Assembly (NCBI RefSeq): GCF_002160515.1 | Contig: NZ_NFKS01000013.1 | Span: 1 to 64,000 of the forward strand | From: Anaeromassilibacillus sp. An172 | GTDB lineage: Bacteria > Bacillota > Clostridia > Oscillospirales > Acutalibacteraceae | DNA: 64,000 bases | Reading direction: 5' to 3' | Part shown: piece after piece, positions 30,805 through 41,934 of the stretch | Position numbering within the stretch: position 1 is the stretch's first letter | Layout of the letters: every line of letters begins with the position of its first letter | Made by a program: the position numbers and the translations under genes | The notes under the pieces: model-generated | Told to the model about the DNA's origin: nothing | What the model saw: the letters and a program-made list of their open reading frames with translations, nothing else | The model's database searches: none

Positions 30805-33019
30805 TGTTCAATTCCTCCTTTGAAAGCTGTGACGATGCGATTTGTCTGTAGACTTCGCAGTTTTTCAAAAGCTCCCCATGAGTGCCCATTCCGGCAATTT
30901 TTCCTTCGTCAAGAACAATGATGTTGTCGGCGTGGAGTATGGTGGAGATACGCTGGGCAACAATGAGTATTGTGCTGTTTTTGGTGGCTTTGTTCAAAGC
31001 GGATCTAAGCTCCTTGTCGGTCTTAAAGTCAAGGGCTGAGAAGCTGTCGTCAAAGATATAGATATCCGGGTCTTTTGCAACTGCACGGGCTATGGAAAGT
31101 CTTTGACGCTGTCCGCCTGATACGTTTGTACCTCCCTGAGAAACTACTGACTCATAGCCGTGAGGCTTGCTGTCTATAAATTCCTTAGCCTGAGCGATTT
31201 CTGCTGCCTTTTCAATTCTTGAATCCTCCATTTCCTCGTCGCTGTAGGCAATGTTGGAGGCTATTGTTCCGCTGAACAAAAATCCCTTTTGAGGTACATA
31301 GCCGATTTTGTCACGGAGGTCATGGATTTTTACATTTCTGACATCTGCGCCGGAAACCTTTATTGAACCTTCTGTTACATCGTAAAATCTTGGAATAAGA
31401 TTTATCAAAGTGGATTTTCCCGAGCCGGTGCTTCCGATAATGGCTGTGGTCTGTGCAGGATAAGCCGTAAAGTTTATGTCTTTGAGAACACATTCGTCTG
31501 CGCCCGGATATTTAAAGCTTACATGGTTAAATTCAACAACGCCTTTCTTTGTTTCGTCGAAAGCGTGAAGGTCTTTAGCTTTGGGGTCTGCAATGGAGAT
31601 TTCTGTTTCCAAAACCTCTCCAACACGTTTTGCGGAAACAAAAGCTCTCGGCAGCATAATGCTCATCATAGAAAGCATAAGGAAGCTTAAAATAATCTGA
31701 ACTGTATACTGAATAAACGCCATCATGTCGCCGACCTGCATTGCGCCGCTGTCAACATATCCTGAGCCCACCCAGATAATAAGTACGCTGGTACCGTTCA
31801 TTATAAACATCATTGCCGGCATCATTACAGCCATCATTCTGTTTACAAAGAGGTTTGTTTTCATAAGCTGTTTGTTGGCTTTGTCAAAACGATTTTCCTC
31901 AAATCTTTCCCTTGAAAATGCTCTGATTACAGGCAAGCCTGTGAGGATTTCTCTGGAAACAAGGTTGAGCTTGTCGATGAGCTTTTGCAGGCTGGTAAAC
32001 TTGGGCATTGCGAATATCATAAGCATGAGAACCACAAGGAATACCGCCAAAACAGCTACAAGAATTACCCATGACATATCGGCGTCTGAGGAAAGAACCT
32101 TAACCAGTGCGCCGATTCCCAATATCGGAGCGTACAAGGCTATTCTAATAAACATTATAATAACCATCTGTATCTGCTGGATATCGTTTGTACAGCGGGT
32201 GATAAGTGACGCTGTAGAGAATTTTGATGACTCTTTTCCTGAAAAACGTATAACCTTCGTGTATACGCTTCTGCGCAAATCCCTTGAGAAAGCGGCGCCC
32301 ACCCTTGATGCGAAAAATACGGTGGAAATATTTGCCGCCGCCATAAACAGGGTGTACAGTATCATAATAAGACCGGATTTTATCAGATAGATGTTTCTTA
32401 TGGAATCCGTGTCAACGCCTGCGTGCTTGTAAAGGTCCTGAACGTAAACGGTGAGCATTTGGTCAACCGTGTCGCCGCCCAGAGTTTCAAGCTGTTCTAT
32501 GGCTTCGTCGATTTTATCTCTGATTGCCATTCTCGATTCTTCCGGCATTGCGGATATAACATCTATTATGTCCATGCCTTCGGGAATTGTAAATTCTGTT
32601 TCATTTCCCAGAACACTGTCGGTGAGATTTCCGCTTTCGGAAGCTTGAGAGTTGTAGTTCTGCATAAGATAAAGAGCAGCCATCGGATTTCTTAAAGTGT
32701 TTTCAAGCTCTTCAAGCTCCTCTGTTTTTACGTTGCCCAGCACATACATCTGGTCGCCGTTGATTTCTTCCTGGTTGTAATAGCTGAGAATAGTTTCCTT
32801 TTCGTCAGCGGTCATAAACAGCTCTAAAGCTTCCATATCCTCTGCCCTTAATCTTTCAGGGACAATGGAATCGATACCGCCTTGCTGAATACCTACATTT
32901 ACAATGTTGCTCATGTATTCCGGCAGTGACAGGTCACAGTATGCCTGAACACAGAGCAAAGCAAGGCAGGCGAGAATGGGAAGTGTGTACTTTTTAAGAT
33001 GATTCAATACTTGTTTCAT
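30797..33019 (-). CDS. ABC exporter half-transporter, first subunit with non-canonical ATPase site
   Basis: 740 residues. First membrane helix at about 12-30, then a 160-residue extracellular insertion before helix 2, then helices 2-6 and the nucleotide-binding domain: Walker A GSTGSGKST, canonical signature NVSGGQRQ, Walker B IYIFDDSFSALD with Asp replacing the catalytic Glu, and Gln replacing the switch His (IVAQRIST). This is the degenerate half typical of heterodimeric exporters, in which only one site hydrolyses ATP. AACAGGAGG precedes the ATG. Confidence 0.92.
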   Translation of the reverse strand: MKQVLNHLKKYTLPILACLALLCVQAYCDLSLPEYMSNIVNVGIQQGGIDSIVPERLRAEDMEALELFMTADEKETILSYYNQEEINGDQMYVLGNVKTEELEELENTLRNPMAALYLMQNYNSQASESGNLTDSVLGNETEFTIPEGMDIIDVISAMPEESRMAIRDKIDEAIEQLETLGGDTVDQMLTVYVQDLYKHAGVDTDSIRNIYLIKSGLIMILYTLFMAAANISTVFFASRVGAAFSRDLRRSVYTKVIRFSGKESSKFSTASLITRCTNDIQQIQMVIIMFIRIALYAPILGIGALVKVLSSDADMSWVILVAVLAVFLVVLMLMIFAMPKFTSLQKLIDKLNLVSREILTGLPVIRAFSRERFEENRFDKANKQLMKTNLFVNRMMAVMMPAMMFIMNGTSVLIIWVGSGYVDSGAMQVGDMMAFIQYTVQIILSFLMLSMMSIMLPRAFVSAKRVGEVLETEISIADPKAKDLHAFDETKKGVVEFNHVSFKYPGADECVLKDINFTAYPAQTTAIIGSTGSGKSTLINLIPRFYDVTEGSIKVSGADVRNVKIHDLRDKIGYVPQKGFLFSGTIASNIAYSDEEMEDSRIEKAAEIAQAKEFIDSKPHGYESVVSQGGTNVSGGQRQRLSIARAVAKDPDIYIFDDSFSALDFKTDKELRSALNKATKNSTILIVAQRISTILHADNIIVLDEGKIAGMGTHGELLKNCEVYRQIASSQLSKEELNNG

Positions 33020-33147
33020 AAACGCCTCCTGTTGTATAGCTTTGCTGTCTGCAAAGTTTTATAATATTATACATTTCCAATATTCATATGGCAATGTATA
33101 AGGATACCCTGTTTGTTCATAACTGTGTGAAAAGAAAATGAATTTTT

Positions 33148-33684
33148 TTATGTGTATTTTGCTGAATTTTTGTCCTTTTTCAAGGCATTTAAAACCGGCG
33201 GCAAAATAAAGTAAACTGCCGTTCCGGTGATTGTCCCGGTGATAAAGGAGATAAGGGAAATTATCGGAAGATAAAAGAATATAAGCGTATCCGTAAGCAA
33301 TGAAGCCATTGCAAGCTGCGCTATGTTATGGGTAAAGGCTCCGGCAATTCCTGTTCCGATACAGCCAAAACTAAAGGCTTTGCTTTTTAAAATCAGGTAC
33401 ATAACCAGCATACTGGCAAGACCTCCGGAAAAGCTCATCAAAAATGCGGTAAAGCCCCTTGTTATCAACACAAAGGCGGACTTTGCCACTGTTACATATA
33501 AAGCAGATGAGAAACCGAAACCCTCAATTGCCGTCATAGTAACAATATTTGCAAGTCCCGGCTTCATGCCCGGTATAATAAAGGGAAGGTCGGGAATAAA
33601 GCTCTCGAATATTGAAAGCACAATGGCGCAGGCGCACATAAGGGCGTTTTGTGTAAGGTTTAGTGTAAGATTTTTCTTTTTCAT
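33148..33684 (-). CDS. Gx transporter family membrane protein (formerly heptaprenyl diphosphate synthase component I)
   Basis: 178 residues with about five hydrophobic segments and the family signature near the start (SIFESFIPDLPFIIPGMKPG). An S-component-like small membrane protein, often next to NusG-II domain and FMN-binding or ApbE-type genes; the next upstream gene is NusG-II here. The real start is the ATG at 33684, behind GAGGT; the frame extends further upstream without a ribosome site. Substrate not known. Confidence 0.87.
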   Translation of the reverse strand: MKKKNLTLNLTQNALMCACAIVLSIFESFIPDLPFIIPGMKPGLANIVTMTAIEGFGFSSALYVTVAKSAFVLITRGFTAFLMSFSGGLASMLVMYLILKSKAFSFGCIGTGIAGAFTHNIAQLAMASLLTDTLIFFYLPIISLISFITGTITGTAVYFILPPVLNALKKDKNSAKYT

Positions 33685-33695
33685 ATTTATGTACC

Positions 33696-34082
33696 TCAGT
33701 TTATTACTGCATCTAAATCGTTTTCCTTGTCCGATGATATTATTGATACGGAAAATCTTCCCGGCAGGCACACAATGCTTTCACCGTTTCTTGAGATTGC
33801 ACCCTGATTTACACAGAGCTTGTCGGGGCAGTCTGAAAAGGAGAAATAAACCTCGCCATTATCTATATGTATAGAGGCGTGATGACCGTTGTTTTCAAGG
33901 TCTATGTTCTGGGTTTGATTTAAAGATATTTCTCTGTAGACTTCCCCGTTGATTTTTATGCAGGCGACGGAGCTTGATGTGTCATTTTGAAAAAATAAAA
34001 ACAAAGTAAAGCACAAAGCTATCAGTGCGACTACAACTATTATCAAAAAATCACATGGTGCAAAAAGTTTTCTTTTGTTCAT
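33696..34082 (-). CDS. NusG domain II (NusG_II) membrane-anchored protein
   Basis: 128 residues. One N-terminal membrane segment (about 12-32), then an extracellular NusG_II beta domain with the signature DCPDKLCVNQGAISRNGESI and VCLPGRF. Paired in many Firmicutes with the Gx transporter, as here (11-base gap). The ATG at 34082 has AGAAG 8 bases upstream, while the GTG at 34091 and ATG at 34088 do not have proper spacing. Role in envelope redox or cofactor traffic is only suspected from family context. Confidence 0.85.
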   Translation of the reverse strand: MNKRKLFAPCDFLIIVVVALIALCFTLFLFFQNDTSSSVACIKINGEVYREISLNQTQNIDLENNGHHASIHIDNGEVYFSFSDCPDKLCVNQGAISRNGESIVCLPGRFSVSIISSDKENDLDAVIN

Positions 34083-34284
34083 AAACATCACTTCTGTATA
34101 CTTAAAATATTACAATAATATGATATTATAAAGGAAAAGGTTTTTCAATATTTTATTGGGTTACTGAACAGTTATACAAAAATAATTGTGAGATAAAGAG
34201 AAAAACAATAGGATATTTTCTTGCGTTACTGTTTTACCGCTTTAACTTTTTAAATTTTTTTTGAGGTAAAATAGCCCATATTAC

Positions 34285-34313
34285 TTTACTTTTTTTTGAA
34301 TTTATATTATAAT
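34285..34313 (+). promoter_or_regulatory. Promoter of the ilv operon
   Basis: TTTACT (34285-34290), 17-base spacer, TATAAT (34308-34313). The 98-base leader contains no run of Leu, Ile or Val codons and no clear terminator, so classical attenuation is not supported. Confidence 0.6.
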
Positions 34314-34411
34314 AAGTTAAATTGCATTGAAATACCGATGTGGAAACGTTTTTTAAAGGAAAAAACTTTCCGCTTTGGAAAAGCAGATTACTAATAACGG
34401 GAGAGAAAAAA

Positions 34412-36034
34412 ATGATAAACGGTGCAGACATTATGGTAAAATGCCTTGAAGCTGAGGGCGTTTCGGTAGTGTTCGGATATCCCGGAGCGGCAATCTGTCC
34501 CTTTTACGATTCCTTATATGATTCATCAATAAGGCATATTCTTGTAAGACAGGAGCAGAATGCTGCACACGCTGCTAACGGCTATGCCCGTGCCAGCGGA
34601 AAACCCGGCGTTTGTGTTGCAACTTCAGGGCCGGGCGCTACAAACCTAATTACAGGTATTGCCACAGCTTATACAGATTCAATTCCTATGGTTGCAATCA
34701 CCGGACAGGTAAGAAGCGATTTACTGGGAAGAGATGTTTTTCAGGAAGCAGATATAACAGGCGCCTGCGAGCCTTTTGTAAAACACAGCTACCTTGTAAG
34801 CAAAACTGAGGATTTGCCAAGAGTTTTTAAAGAGGCTTTTCACATTGCCTCAACAGGCAGACCCGGCCCGGTGCTTATTGATATTCCTATTGATATACAG
34901 CAAAACGAGATAAAAGAATTCGTGTACCCGGAAACTGTTGATATTATAGGCTACAAGCCAAACACAAAGGGTCATCAGGTTCAGATAAAAAGAGCAATAG
35001 ACCTTTTGAAAAGCAGTTCAAGACCTGTTATCGTTGCAGGCGGCGGCGTGCTTTCCTCAGGTTCAAAGTTAAAGCTGGTGGAGTTTGCAAAGAAAACCGG
35101 TATTCCGGTAGTTTCCACCATGATGGGAATAGGCGTTATGCCATCCGACCATGAGCTTTATCTGGGAATGTTGGGAACTCACGGAAAAGCCACAGCAAAC
35201 AGAGCTTTGCACGAGGCTGACCTTGTAATGGTTTGCGGAGCAAGACTGGGCGACAGAGCCGTTGCCGCTCCCGACCAGATGTCCACAAAGTCAAAGATTA
35301 TACATATCGACATAGACCCGGCCGAAATCGGAAAGAATGTTAAAACAACTATTCCGATTGTAGGCGATATGAAAAATGTTGTAAACAAGCTTTTGGAGGA
35401 AATCGGAGATTACCACGTTTCCAACGCATGGAGCGAAACACTCAGCCGCTGGAAACAGGAGCTTTACAGAGTTCCCCCAACATTTGAAGGCTTTGTAGAG
35501 CCGAGAGCCTTTGTTTCAAAGCTCAGTTCAATGCTTCCATCAAAGGCAATTCTCGTTGCCGACGTTGGACAAAACCAAATCTGGTGCGCCAACAACTTTA
35601 AGATAAAAGAAGGAAGATTTTTGACCACAGGCGGTATGGGAACAATGGGTTATTCCGTTCCTGCTGCGGTGGGCGCAAAAATCGCAAGACCTACAAGAGA
35701 GGTTATGGCTGTATGCGGCGACGGAAGCTTCCAGATGAACATGAACGAGCTGGGAACTATCGTTCAAAACAACATAAGCGTTAAAATCATTATTATGAGA
35801 AACACACGCCTGGGTATGGTTAGAGAGCTTCAGGACAAGCTCTACGACCACAGACATTCAGCTACAATCCTTGACACAAAGCCGGATTTCCTGAAAATTG
35901 CAGAGGCTTACGATATCCCCTGCGCAATGGCTTCATCCAATGAAGAGGCTGAGAAATACGCTCAGGAAATGCTTAAAACAGACGGCCCATTTATTCTTGT
36001 TTGTAATGTGTATCCCGATACACCGTCAATATAA
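34412..36034 (+). CDS. ilvB: Acetolactate synthase large subunit
   Basis: 540 residues. Makes acetolactate and acetohydroxybutyrate for valine, leucine and isoleucine. Three thiamine-enzyme domains: N-terminal part with GYPGAAICPFYD and the catalytic Glu in VRQEQNAAHAA, a middle FAD-binding domain, and a C-terminal part with the thiamine/Mg motif GDGSFQMNMNELGT. GGGAGAG precedes the ATG at 34412, where homologues start; an upstream in-frame ATG at 34340 lacks a site. Followed 12 bases later by the regulatory subunit gene. Confidence 0.96.
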   Translation: MINGADIMVKCLEAEGVSVVFGYPGAAICPFYDSLYDSSIRHILVRQEQNAAHAANGYARASGKPGVCVATSGPGATNLITGIATAYTDSIPMVAITGQVRSDLLGRDVFQEADITGACEPFVKHSYLVSKTEDLPRVFKEAFHIASTGRPGPVLIDIPIDIQQNEIKEFVYPETVDIIGYKPNTKGHQVQIKRAIDLLKSSSRPVIVAGGGVLSSGSKLKLVEFAKKTGIPVVSTMMGIGVMPSDHELYLGMLGTHGKATANRALHEADLVMVCGARLGDRAVAAPDQMSTKSKIIHIDIDPAEIGKNVKTTIPIVGDMKNVVNKLLEEIGDYHVSNAWSETLSRWKQELYRVPPTFEGFVEPRAFVSKLSSMLPSKAILVADVGQNQIWCANNFKIKEGRFLTTGGMGTMGYSVPAAVGAKIARPTREVMAVCGDGSFQMNMNELGTIVQNNISVKIIIMRNTRLGMVRELQDKLYDHRHSATILDTKPDFLKIAEAYDIPCAMASSNEEAEKYAQEMLKTDGPFILVCNVYPDTPSI

Positions 36035-36046
36035 TGAGGTGAAGAT

Positions 36047-36541
36047 ATGCAGCAATATACATTATACATACTTGTAGAAAACCAAGCCGGTGTGCTTTCA
36101 AAGATTTCCGGTTTGTTTTCAAGACGAGGCTACAACATAGACTCACTGGCTGTTGGTGTTACCAACGACCCGAGAGTTTCAAGAATTACAGTTGTTGCTA
36201 ACGGCGACGAATATGTCGTTGAACAGATTGAAAAACAGCTCAACAAGCTTATCCCTGTAATAAAAGTAAAAAGACTTGTGGAGGGTGAGTTTGTAAGCCG
36301 TGAACTGTGTCTTATAAAGGTTCACAGCTCGGCTGTAAAGCGTTTTGAGATAATCAAAATCGCAGAGATTATGCAGGCAAAGGTTGTTGACGTGGCAAAC
36401 ACCACAGTTACCCTTGAGTACTGCGAAACAGTGGAGAAAATTTCTACTCTGCTGGAATTACTTAAACCATATGGTATCCGTGAAGTTGTAAGAACCGGCA
36501 CAATCGCTATTGAAAAGGGCGCATCAGAGTCTTCAAAATAA
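36047..36541 (+). CDS. ilvN: Acetolactate synthase small (regulatory) subunit
   Basis: 164 residues: N-terminal ACT domain (about 3-75, LYILVENQAGVLSKISGLFSR pattern, kept here in short form) and the C-terminal small-subunit domain. Confers valine feedback control and activates the large subunit. GAGGTGA precedes the ATG. Directly downstream of ilvB. Confidence 0.95.
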   Translation: MQQYTLYILVENQAGVLSKISGLFSRRGYNIDSLAVGVTNDPRVSRITVVANGDEYVVEQIEKQLNKLIPVIKVKRLVEGEFVSRELCLIKVHSSAVKRFEIIKIAEIMQAKVVDVANTTVTLEYCETVEKISTLLELLKPYGIREVVRTGTIAIEKGASESSK

Positions 36542-37594
<1,053 letters not shown>

Positions 37595-37601
37595 TTTTAG
37601 T

Positions 37602-38030
37602 TCCGCCTTGCAAAACTTGTATTTAAAAATTAAGTTCGTTTCAAGGCGGGCGAGACCTTCGGTTTAATCTTAAGAATGGCTCGCTTACATACAGGTTGTA
37701 TTTTTACTATATAAAACAATGAACGTGGTTTGTAATTTGCAAGCCACGTTTTGTTTTTATTTCCGCCTTGCAAAACTTGTATTTAAAAACTAAGTTCATT
37801 TCAAGGCGGGCGAGACCTTCGGTTTGATTTTTGGAATGGCTCGCTTACATACAGGTTGTGTTTTTACTAAATAAAACAATGAACATAGTTTGTATTTTGC
37901 AAGCCACGTTTATTTTTTATCCGCCTTGCAGGGCTTTTATTTAAAAATTAAGTTTGTTTCAAGGCGGGCGAAACCTTTGTTTTGATTTTTGGAATGGCTT
38001 GCTTACATAAAGGTTATATTTTTTATAATT
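37602..38030 (+). repeat. Tandem intergenic repeat, about 160 bp x 2.7
   Basis: Units start with TCCGCCTTGCA at 37602, 37762 and 37920 (the last diverged and shorter). Each contains CCGCCTTG...CAAGGCGG as an inverted repeat, GCGAGACCTTCGGTTT and GCTTACATACAGGTTGT. The first two end in the hairpin AACGTGG...CCACGTT followed by T, so they can act as terminators for ilvC. Confidence 0.85.
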
Positions 38031-38129
38031 ATATAGTAAATGTGATTTTCTTTTTCTTGCTTTACCTGTTTTTTTATTGTAAAATTAGTCTTGTTTAAGG
38101 TAAGTTATATTAAAAAGGAGAGATGTTAT

Positions 38130-41051
38130 TTGAAAAAACGAATGTTAAAAGGCGCTGTAAGTATTATTTTATCGGCTGTTCTTGCATTAGGCACAATATC
38201 TGCTTATGCGGCGGAAAGCGAAGATAAAAATAAAACAAATCCTGAAAACAGGACAAGCCCTATTTCTGATTTGTTTGACGAGTCAGATATAAATCCGGAG
38301 TACATAGAGTGGCTGGAAAACGGAAGTCAGGGAGTTGCCCCAAGTATGCAGGACTTTTCCTATCTTTCTGAAAGCTACACAAAATATTTTTCAAGACAGA
38401 ATTATTCTGCTCTCCAGGAACTGCCGGAAAAATATGATTTAAGAGATACCGGAAAGGTTTCTCCGGTATACAATCAGGAATTGCTGGGAGTTTGCTGGGC
38501 TGTGTCTGCAAATTCAGTAGCTGAAAGCTCATTGTTAGACCAATTTCCTCACACAAGTTTTTCATCTCTCCATACAGCATGGTTTTCATACAGAGGAGAT
38601 GAGGAAGAAGAGTTTTACAAAACCAACGACCCGTATATGCAGGGAGGTTCAAACGGATTTGCAGTGGGCACAATGGCTGCGTGGAAAGGTCCGGTTTTCA
38701 GTGAAAAAGCTCCTTTTGACGGTGTAAATCCCCAAAACCCTGATGAAGAACTGCGCTACACAGCGGATTATCATTTGCAGGATGCATATTACATGCCGAC
38801 AGGTATTTACGGTTCATCAGACAGCGGTATTCCTCTTGATATAACTAAAGATGTAATCCTCAATTACGGTTCTGTTGCAATTCTCTACAGTGCAAACAAC
38901 GAAAACTACAATCCGTTAACTTACGCATGGTATAACGATGAGTATGAAAACACAAACCACGTTGTAACTATTGTTGGCTGGGATGATAATTATCCTAAAG
39001 AGAATTTTAACAGTGACAAACAGCCGGAAAACGACGGCGCATGGCTTGTTCGCAACAGCTGGGGAACAGATTGGGGAGATGAGGGCTATTTCTGGCTTTC
39101 ATACGAGGATAAGACCACTGTAGCCGGCAATACATACATATTGGAAGAAGCGGACAACTATTCAAATAACTACCAGTACGACACTATGGGATGGTCATAT
39201 TCCATGCCGACGAATGCAGAAAATCCAAAATCAGCCACGGTAGCCAATATTTTCACCGCTGAAAAAGACGAGCAGCTTGAAGCCGTGTCTTTCTACACAA
39301 CAGACGTAGGAACTTCCTATTCTATTTCCGTATATACAGGAGTGGAAGAGGGTCAGCCTCAGTCCGGCACATTAAAGCTGGAAAACCAAACCGGAACAGA
39401 GGTATATTCAGGATATCACACAATAGAGCTTGACCATCCTGTAAAGCTTAACAAAGGCGAACGCTTTAGCATTGTCATAGAGCTTGAAAATCCAAACTAT
39501 ACATCTCCTGTAGCCATTGAAATGTGTATAACACCAACACCTGACTATGTGCCGCAATATCTTGGAAACGGCGGAGAGAGCTATGCATTTGTAAATGGTG
39601 AATGGTTTGACATATGCGGTTCTATGGCAGATGACGCTTATGTGACAAACGTATGCATAAAAGGCTTTACAAACCCATTGCCTGATTCCGACTCGGCTGT
39701 ATCAACCGTAAGATTTTCAGAAATGGAGGGACCTATTCCGGACGGAACTGAAATTTCCCTTTCCGCCAACGGAACAGAAGAAATCTATTACTCATTTGAT
39801 AATTCTTCTTATGAAAAATACACTTCTCCAATAACAATAGATTTCACCGCCGGCGAAAATGTGACACTGTACGCATACGGCGTTGACCACCAGGGAAACC
39901 GAGGAAATACAGTGGAAAAAGAATACACAAAGGCTTCCTCAGAGCTTACTGATTTAGCTGTGCAGTACGGCGACAAAAAAGAATATTATAAAACAGAGGA
40001 CTTCACCGAAAAGAATATTTATCTTTCTAAATTTGATGACAAAGTGAGTTTTATGGCTCAGGGTACAGATAAAATTTTCTTGGACGGAGAGGAAGTTAAT
40101 TCTGCCGACTGGAATGAAAAGGTCTTTACCTCACCGGGAAAAACAACCGTGAAAATTGTATCTGAGGCAGAGGGTAAAAATCCTACAGAATATGTTTTTA
40201 ACATATACAAAAATGAAATATCCTTTGACTATGAAAATGAGACGATTATTTATGACCAGGACGCCTATACTGTTAAGGATGAAAATGGAAATATACTCGC
40301 TTCCGATTCATCTGTTTCCGATATGATAAAAAACGATGAAGCGACCTTGCTGACAGTAACTCCTGCTGACGGCGGGGAGGAGTTTGTTAATTTTATCCCC
40401 AGCCGTTTTGAAATTGAGCCTTTGCGTATAGCCTACATGTACAATATAATCTATAAAGTATTTGACGGAAACTACATGGTAAGCACAAACCCGGATATGT
40501 CTGACGCTGTTTATATTATAGAACAGCCAGATTTTGTGGTGACACCTGGAGTTGATTTGTATATCCAAAGAAATGCCACATATAATGATTTTAAAAGCCA
40601 GATTTATCATCTTGAGGTTCCTCAGCGACCAACAATACCGGAAGTAAATGTGGAAAAGATTTCTTCCACCTCTGTAACCTTGCAAAGCATTGACGGCGCA
40701 ATGTACTCATCCTCTCCGGATTCTGAATGGCAGCCATCACCTGTTTTCACAGATTTAGCTCCGGGTACAAAATATCGTTTCGGAGTTGCTCTTCAGGCAA
40801 CATATCATTCCTTTATGTCTGAAGTTTATGTTGTAGAGGTCACCACAAAAAATCCCGATGATTATGAACTGGGCGACGTAAATATGGACGAAGAGATAAA
40901 TATTTTGGACGTAAGCTTAATTCAGAAATTCCTGGTAAATCTGGTATCTGCGTCCGATGAATTTGATAAATCTCTTGCCGACTATAACCAGGACGGCAAA
41001 GTCAGCATTATAGACGCTACATATATTCAGATATATACATCTCGCAAATGA
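38130..41051 (+). CDS. Secreted papain-family (C1A) cysteine protease with dockerin
   Basis: 973 residues. Signal peptide (about 1-28, ending ISAYAAES). Peptidase C1 domain at about 95-330 with the full catalytic set: oxyanion Gln and Cys122 in YNQELLGVCWAVSA, His277 in NTNHVVTIVGWDD, Asn309 in VRNSWGTDWGDEGYFW. Beta-sandwich and Ig-like or chitobiase-type modules follow (about 350-900), then a type-I dockerin (GDVNMDEEINILDV and DYNQDGKVSIIDA). Start is a TTG at 38130, 9 bases after GGAG; later ATGs would cut the signal peptide. Probably docks to a surface scaffold and degrades protein; similar dockerin proteases occur in ruminococci. Confidence 0.9.
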   Translation: MKKRMLKGAVSIILSAVLALGTISAYAAESEDKNKTNPENRTSPISDLFDESDINPEYIEWLENGSQGVAPSMQDFSYLSESYTKYFSRQNYSALQELPEKYDLRDTGKVSPVYNQELLGVCWAVSANSVAESSLLDQFPHTSFSSLHTAWFSYRGDEEEEFYKTNDPYMQGGSNGFAVGTMAAWKGPVFSEKAPFDGVNPQNPDEELRYTADYHLQDAYYMPTGIYGSSDSGIPLDITKDVILNYGSVAILYSANNENYNPLTYAWYNDEYENTNHVVTIVGWDDNYPKENFNSDKQPENDGAWLVRNSWGTDWGDEGYFWLSYEDKTTVAGNTYILEEADNYSNNYQYDTMGWSYSMPTNAENPKSATVANIFTAEKDEQLEAVSFYTTDVGTSYSISVYTGVEEGQPQSGTLKLENQTGTEVYSGYHTIELDHPVKLNKGERFSIVIELENPNYTSPVAIEMCITPTPDYVPQYLGNGGESYAFVNGEWFDICGSMADDAYVTNVCIKGFTNPLPDSDSAVSTVRFSEMEGPIPDGTEISLSANGTEEIYYSFDNSSYEKYTSPITIDFTAGENVTLYAYGVDHQGNRGNTVEKEYTKASSELTDLAVQYGDKKEYYKTEDFTEKNIYLSKFDDKVSFMAQGTDKIFLDGEEVNSADWNEKVFTSPGKTTVKIVSEAEGKNPTEYVFNIYKNEISFDYENETIIYDQDAYTVKDENGNILASDSSVSDMIKNDEATLLTVTPADGGEEFVNFIPSRFEIEPLRIAYMYNIIYKVFDGNYMVSTNPDMSDAVYIIEQPDFVVTPGVDLYIQRNATYNDFKSQIYHLEVPQRPTIPEVNVEKISSTSVTLQSIDGAMYSSSPDSEWQPSPVFTDLAPGTKYRFGVALQATYHSFMSEVYVVEVTTKNPDDYELGDVNMDEEINILDVSLIQKFLVNLVSASDEFDKSLADYNQDGKVSIIDATYIQIYTSRK

Positions 41052-41072
41052 ATTTATATTAATTAATTTATA

Positions 41073-41116
41073 AAATATCCGTGGATGTCAGTTTTGCTGA
41101 ACCACGGATATTTTTA
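41073..41116 (+). terminator. Terminator of the dockerin protease gene
   Basis: AATATCCGTGG (41074-41084) and CCACGGATATT (41102-41112) followed by TTT. Confidence 0.8.
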
Positions 41117-41122
41117 TAAAAG

Positions 41123-41152
41123 AAAACCAGCCGGCAAAGGACGGCTGGTTTT
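41123..41152. terminator. Second, bidirectional hairpin
   Basis: AAAACCAGCCG (41123-41133) and CGGCTGGTTTT (41142-41152), perfect stem with A- and T-runs on both sides; sits between convergent genes. Confidence 0.75.
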
Positions 41153-41352
41153 CGATGTTGAAACATTCTGGCTATTCAAAATATAAGTTATAAGCTTTAG
41201 ATATACAGGGGGAAGCGTTATATTTATGTGTGCTTTGTCCTGTTTCGTCTTTATTATAACGAAAACTCTGTTTTAAAGGCTATCAAAAAGAAGTAAATTT
41301 TCTGTAAACAGAGAAAAACTGCCGGTTTGAAACAGATTCAGTAACCGACAGT
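41153..41352. other. Gap between convergent genes
   Basis: A hairpin AACTGCCGGTT...AACCGACAGTTT at 41318-41356 overlaps the end of the sigma-factor gene and probably terminates it on the minus strand. Nothing else is seen. Confidence 0.5.
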
Positions 41353-41934
41353 TTAGTTTTCAGACATTTTCTTTTTAATTCTCTGCAAGGCGTTGTCAAC
41401 GGCTTTTTCAGTTATGTTTAAATTTTCTGATATTTCCGCATATTTTGCACCGCTCATATACTGCAAAAAAACCTCATATTCAAGCTTAGAAAGCTTTTCA
41501 CGGAATTTTTTATAGGATGACTGCAAAAATTCCTTTGAAAGCACGATTTCCTCCGGGTCGGATGAGCTGTCTGCGGTTAACTCCAAATCGTAAATAGAAA
41601 CAACTCCGTTTTGTGCGGTATCTTTGCGTTGTGAAGCCTTTTTTATTATTGAAATAAATCTTCTTTCAACACAAAGAGAGGCGTAGTTTTTAAATGAAGC
41701 CCCTGCGTTTTCATCGAATGTTCTGCAAGCTGAAAGCAGACCGATAAGTCCTTCCTGAACAAAATCTGACTTTTCAAAGCTTTCCGCCGAATATTTTGAG
41801 GCTATAGAGAATATAAGTCTTATATATCTTTTGAAAATTTCGTTAAAGGCTGATTCGTCGCCATCTTGGATAAGCTTTGCAAGCTGGGCGTCGCTCAGTT
41901 CCCTTAAATTTTTTTCATGCTGATTTTCTGACAT
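41353..41934 (-). CDS. Sigma-70 family factor, SigH-like
   Basis: 193 residues. Region 2 with the RNA-polymerase and -10 contacting stretch (FVQEGLIGLLSACRTFDE, CVERRFISIIKKA) and a region 4 helix-turn-helix (AKYAEISENLNITEKAVDNALQRIKK). Size and sequence fit the SigH/SigF-type sporulation and stationary-phase group rather than the housekeeping factor or ECF sigmas. GGAGG lies 6 bases before the ATG at 41934. Stands alone; no sporulation genes adjoin it. A SigH regulon could include non-standard promoters, but no link to the 3811/5126 elements can be shown. Confidence 0.87.
   Translation of the reverse strand: MSENQHEKNLRELSDAQLAKLIQDGDESAFNEIFKRYIRLIFSIASKYSAESFEKSDFVQEGLIGLLSACRTFDENAGASFKNYASLCVERRFISIIKKASQRKDTAQNGVVSIYDLELTADSSSDPEEIVLSKEFLQSSYKKFREKLSKLEYEVFLQYMSGAKYAEISENLNITEKAVDNALQRIKKKMSEN

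Noticed and set aside
34338-34394. Short frame MWKRFLKEK... before ilvB as a possible leader peptide
   Set aside because: It contains only one Leu codon and no Ile/Val run, and no terminator/antiterminator pair follows, so attenuation is not supported.
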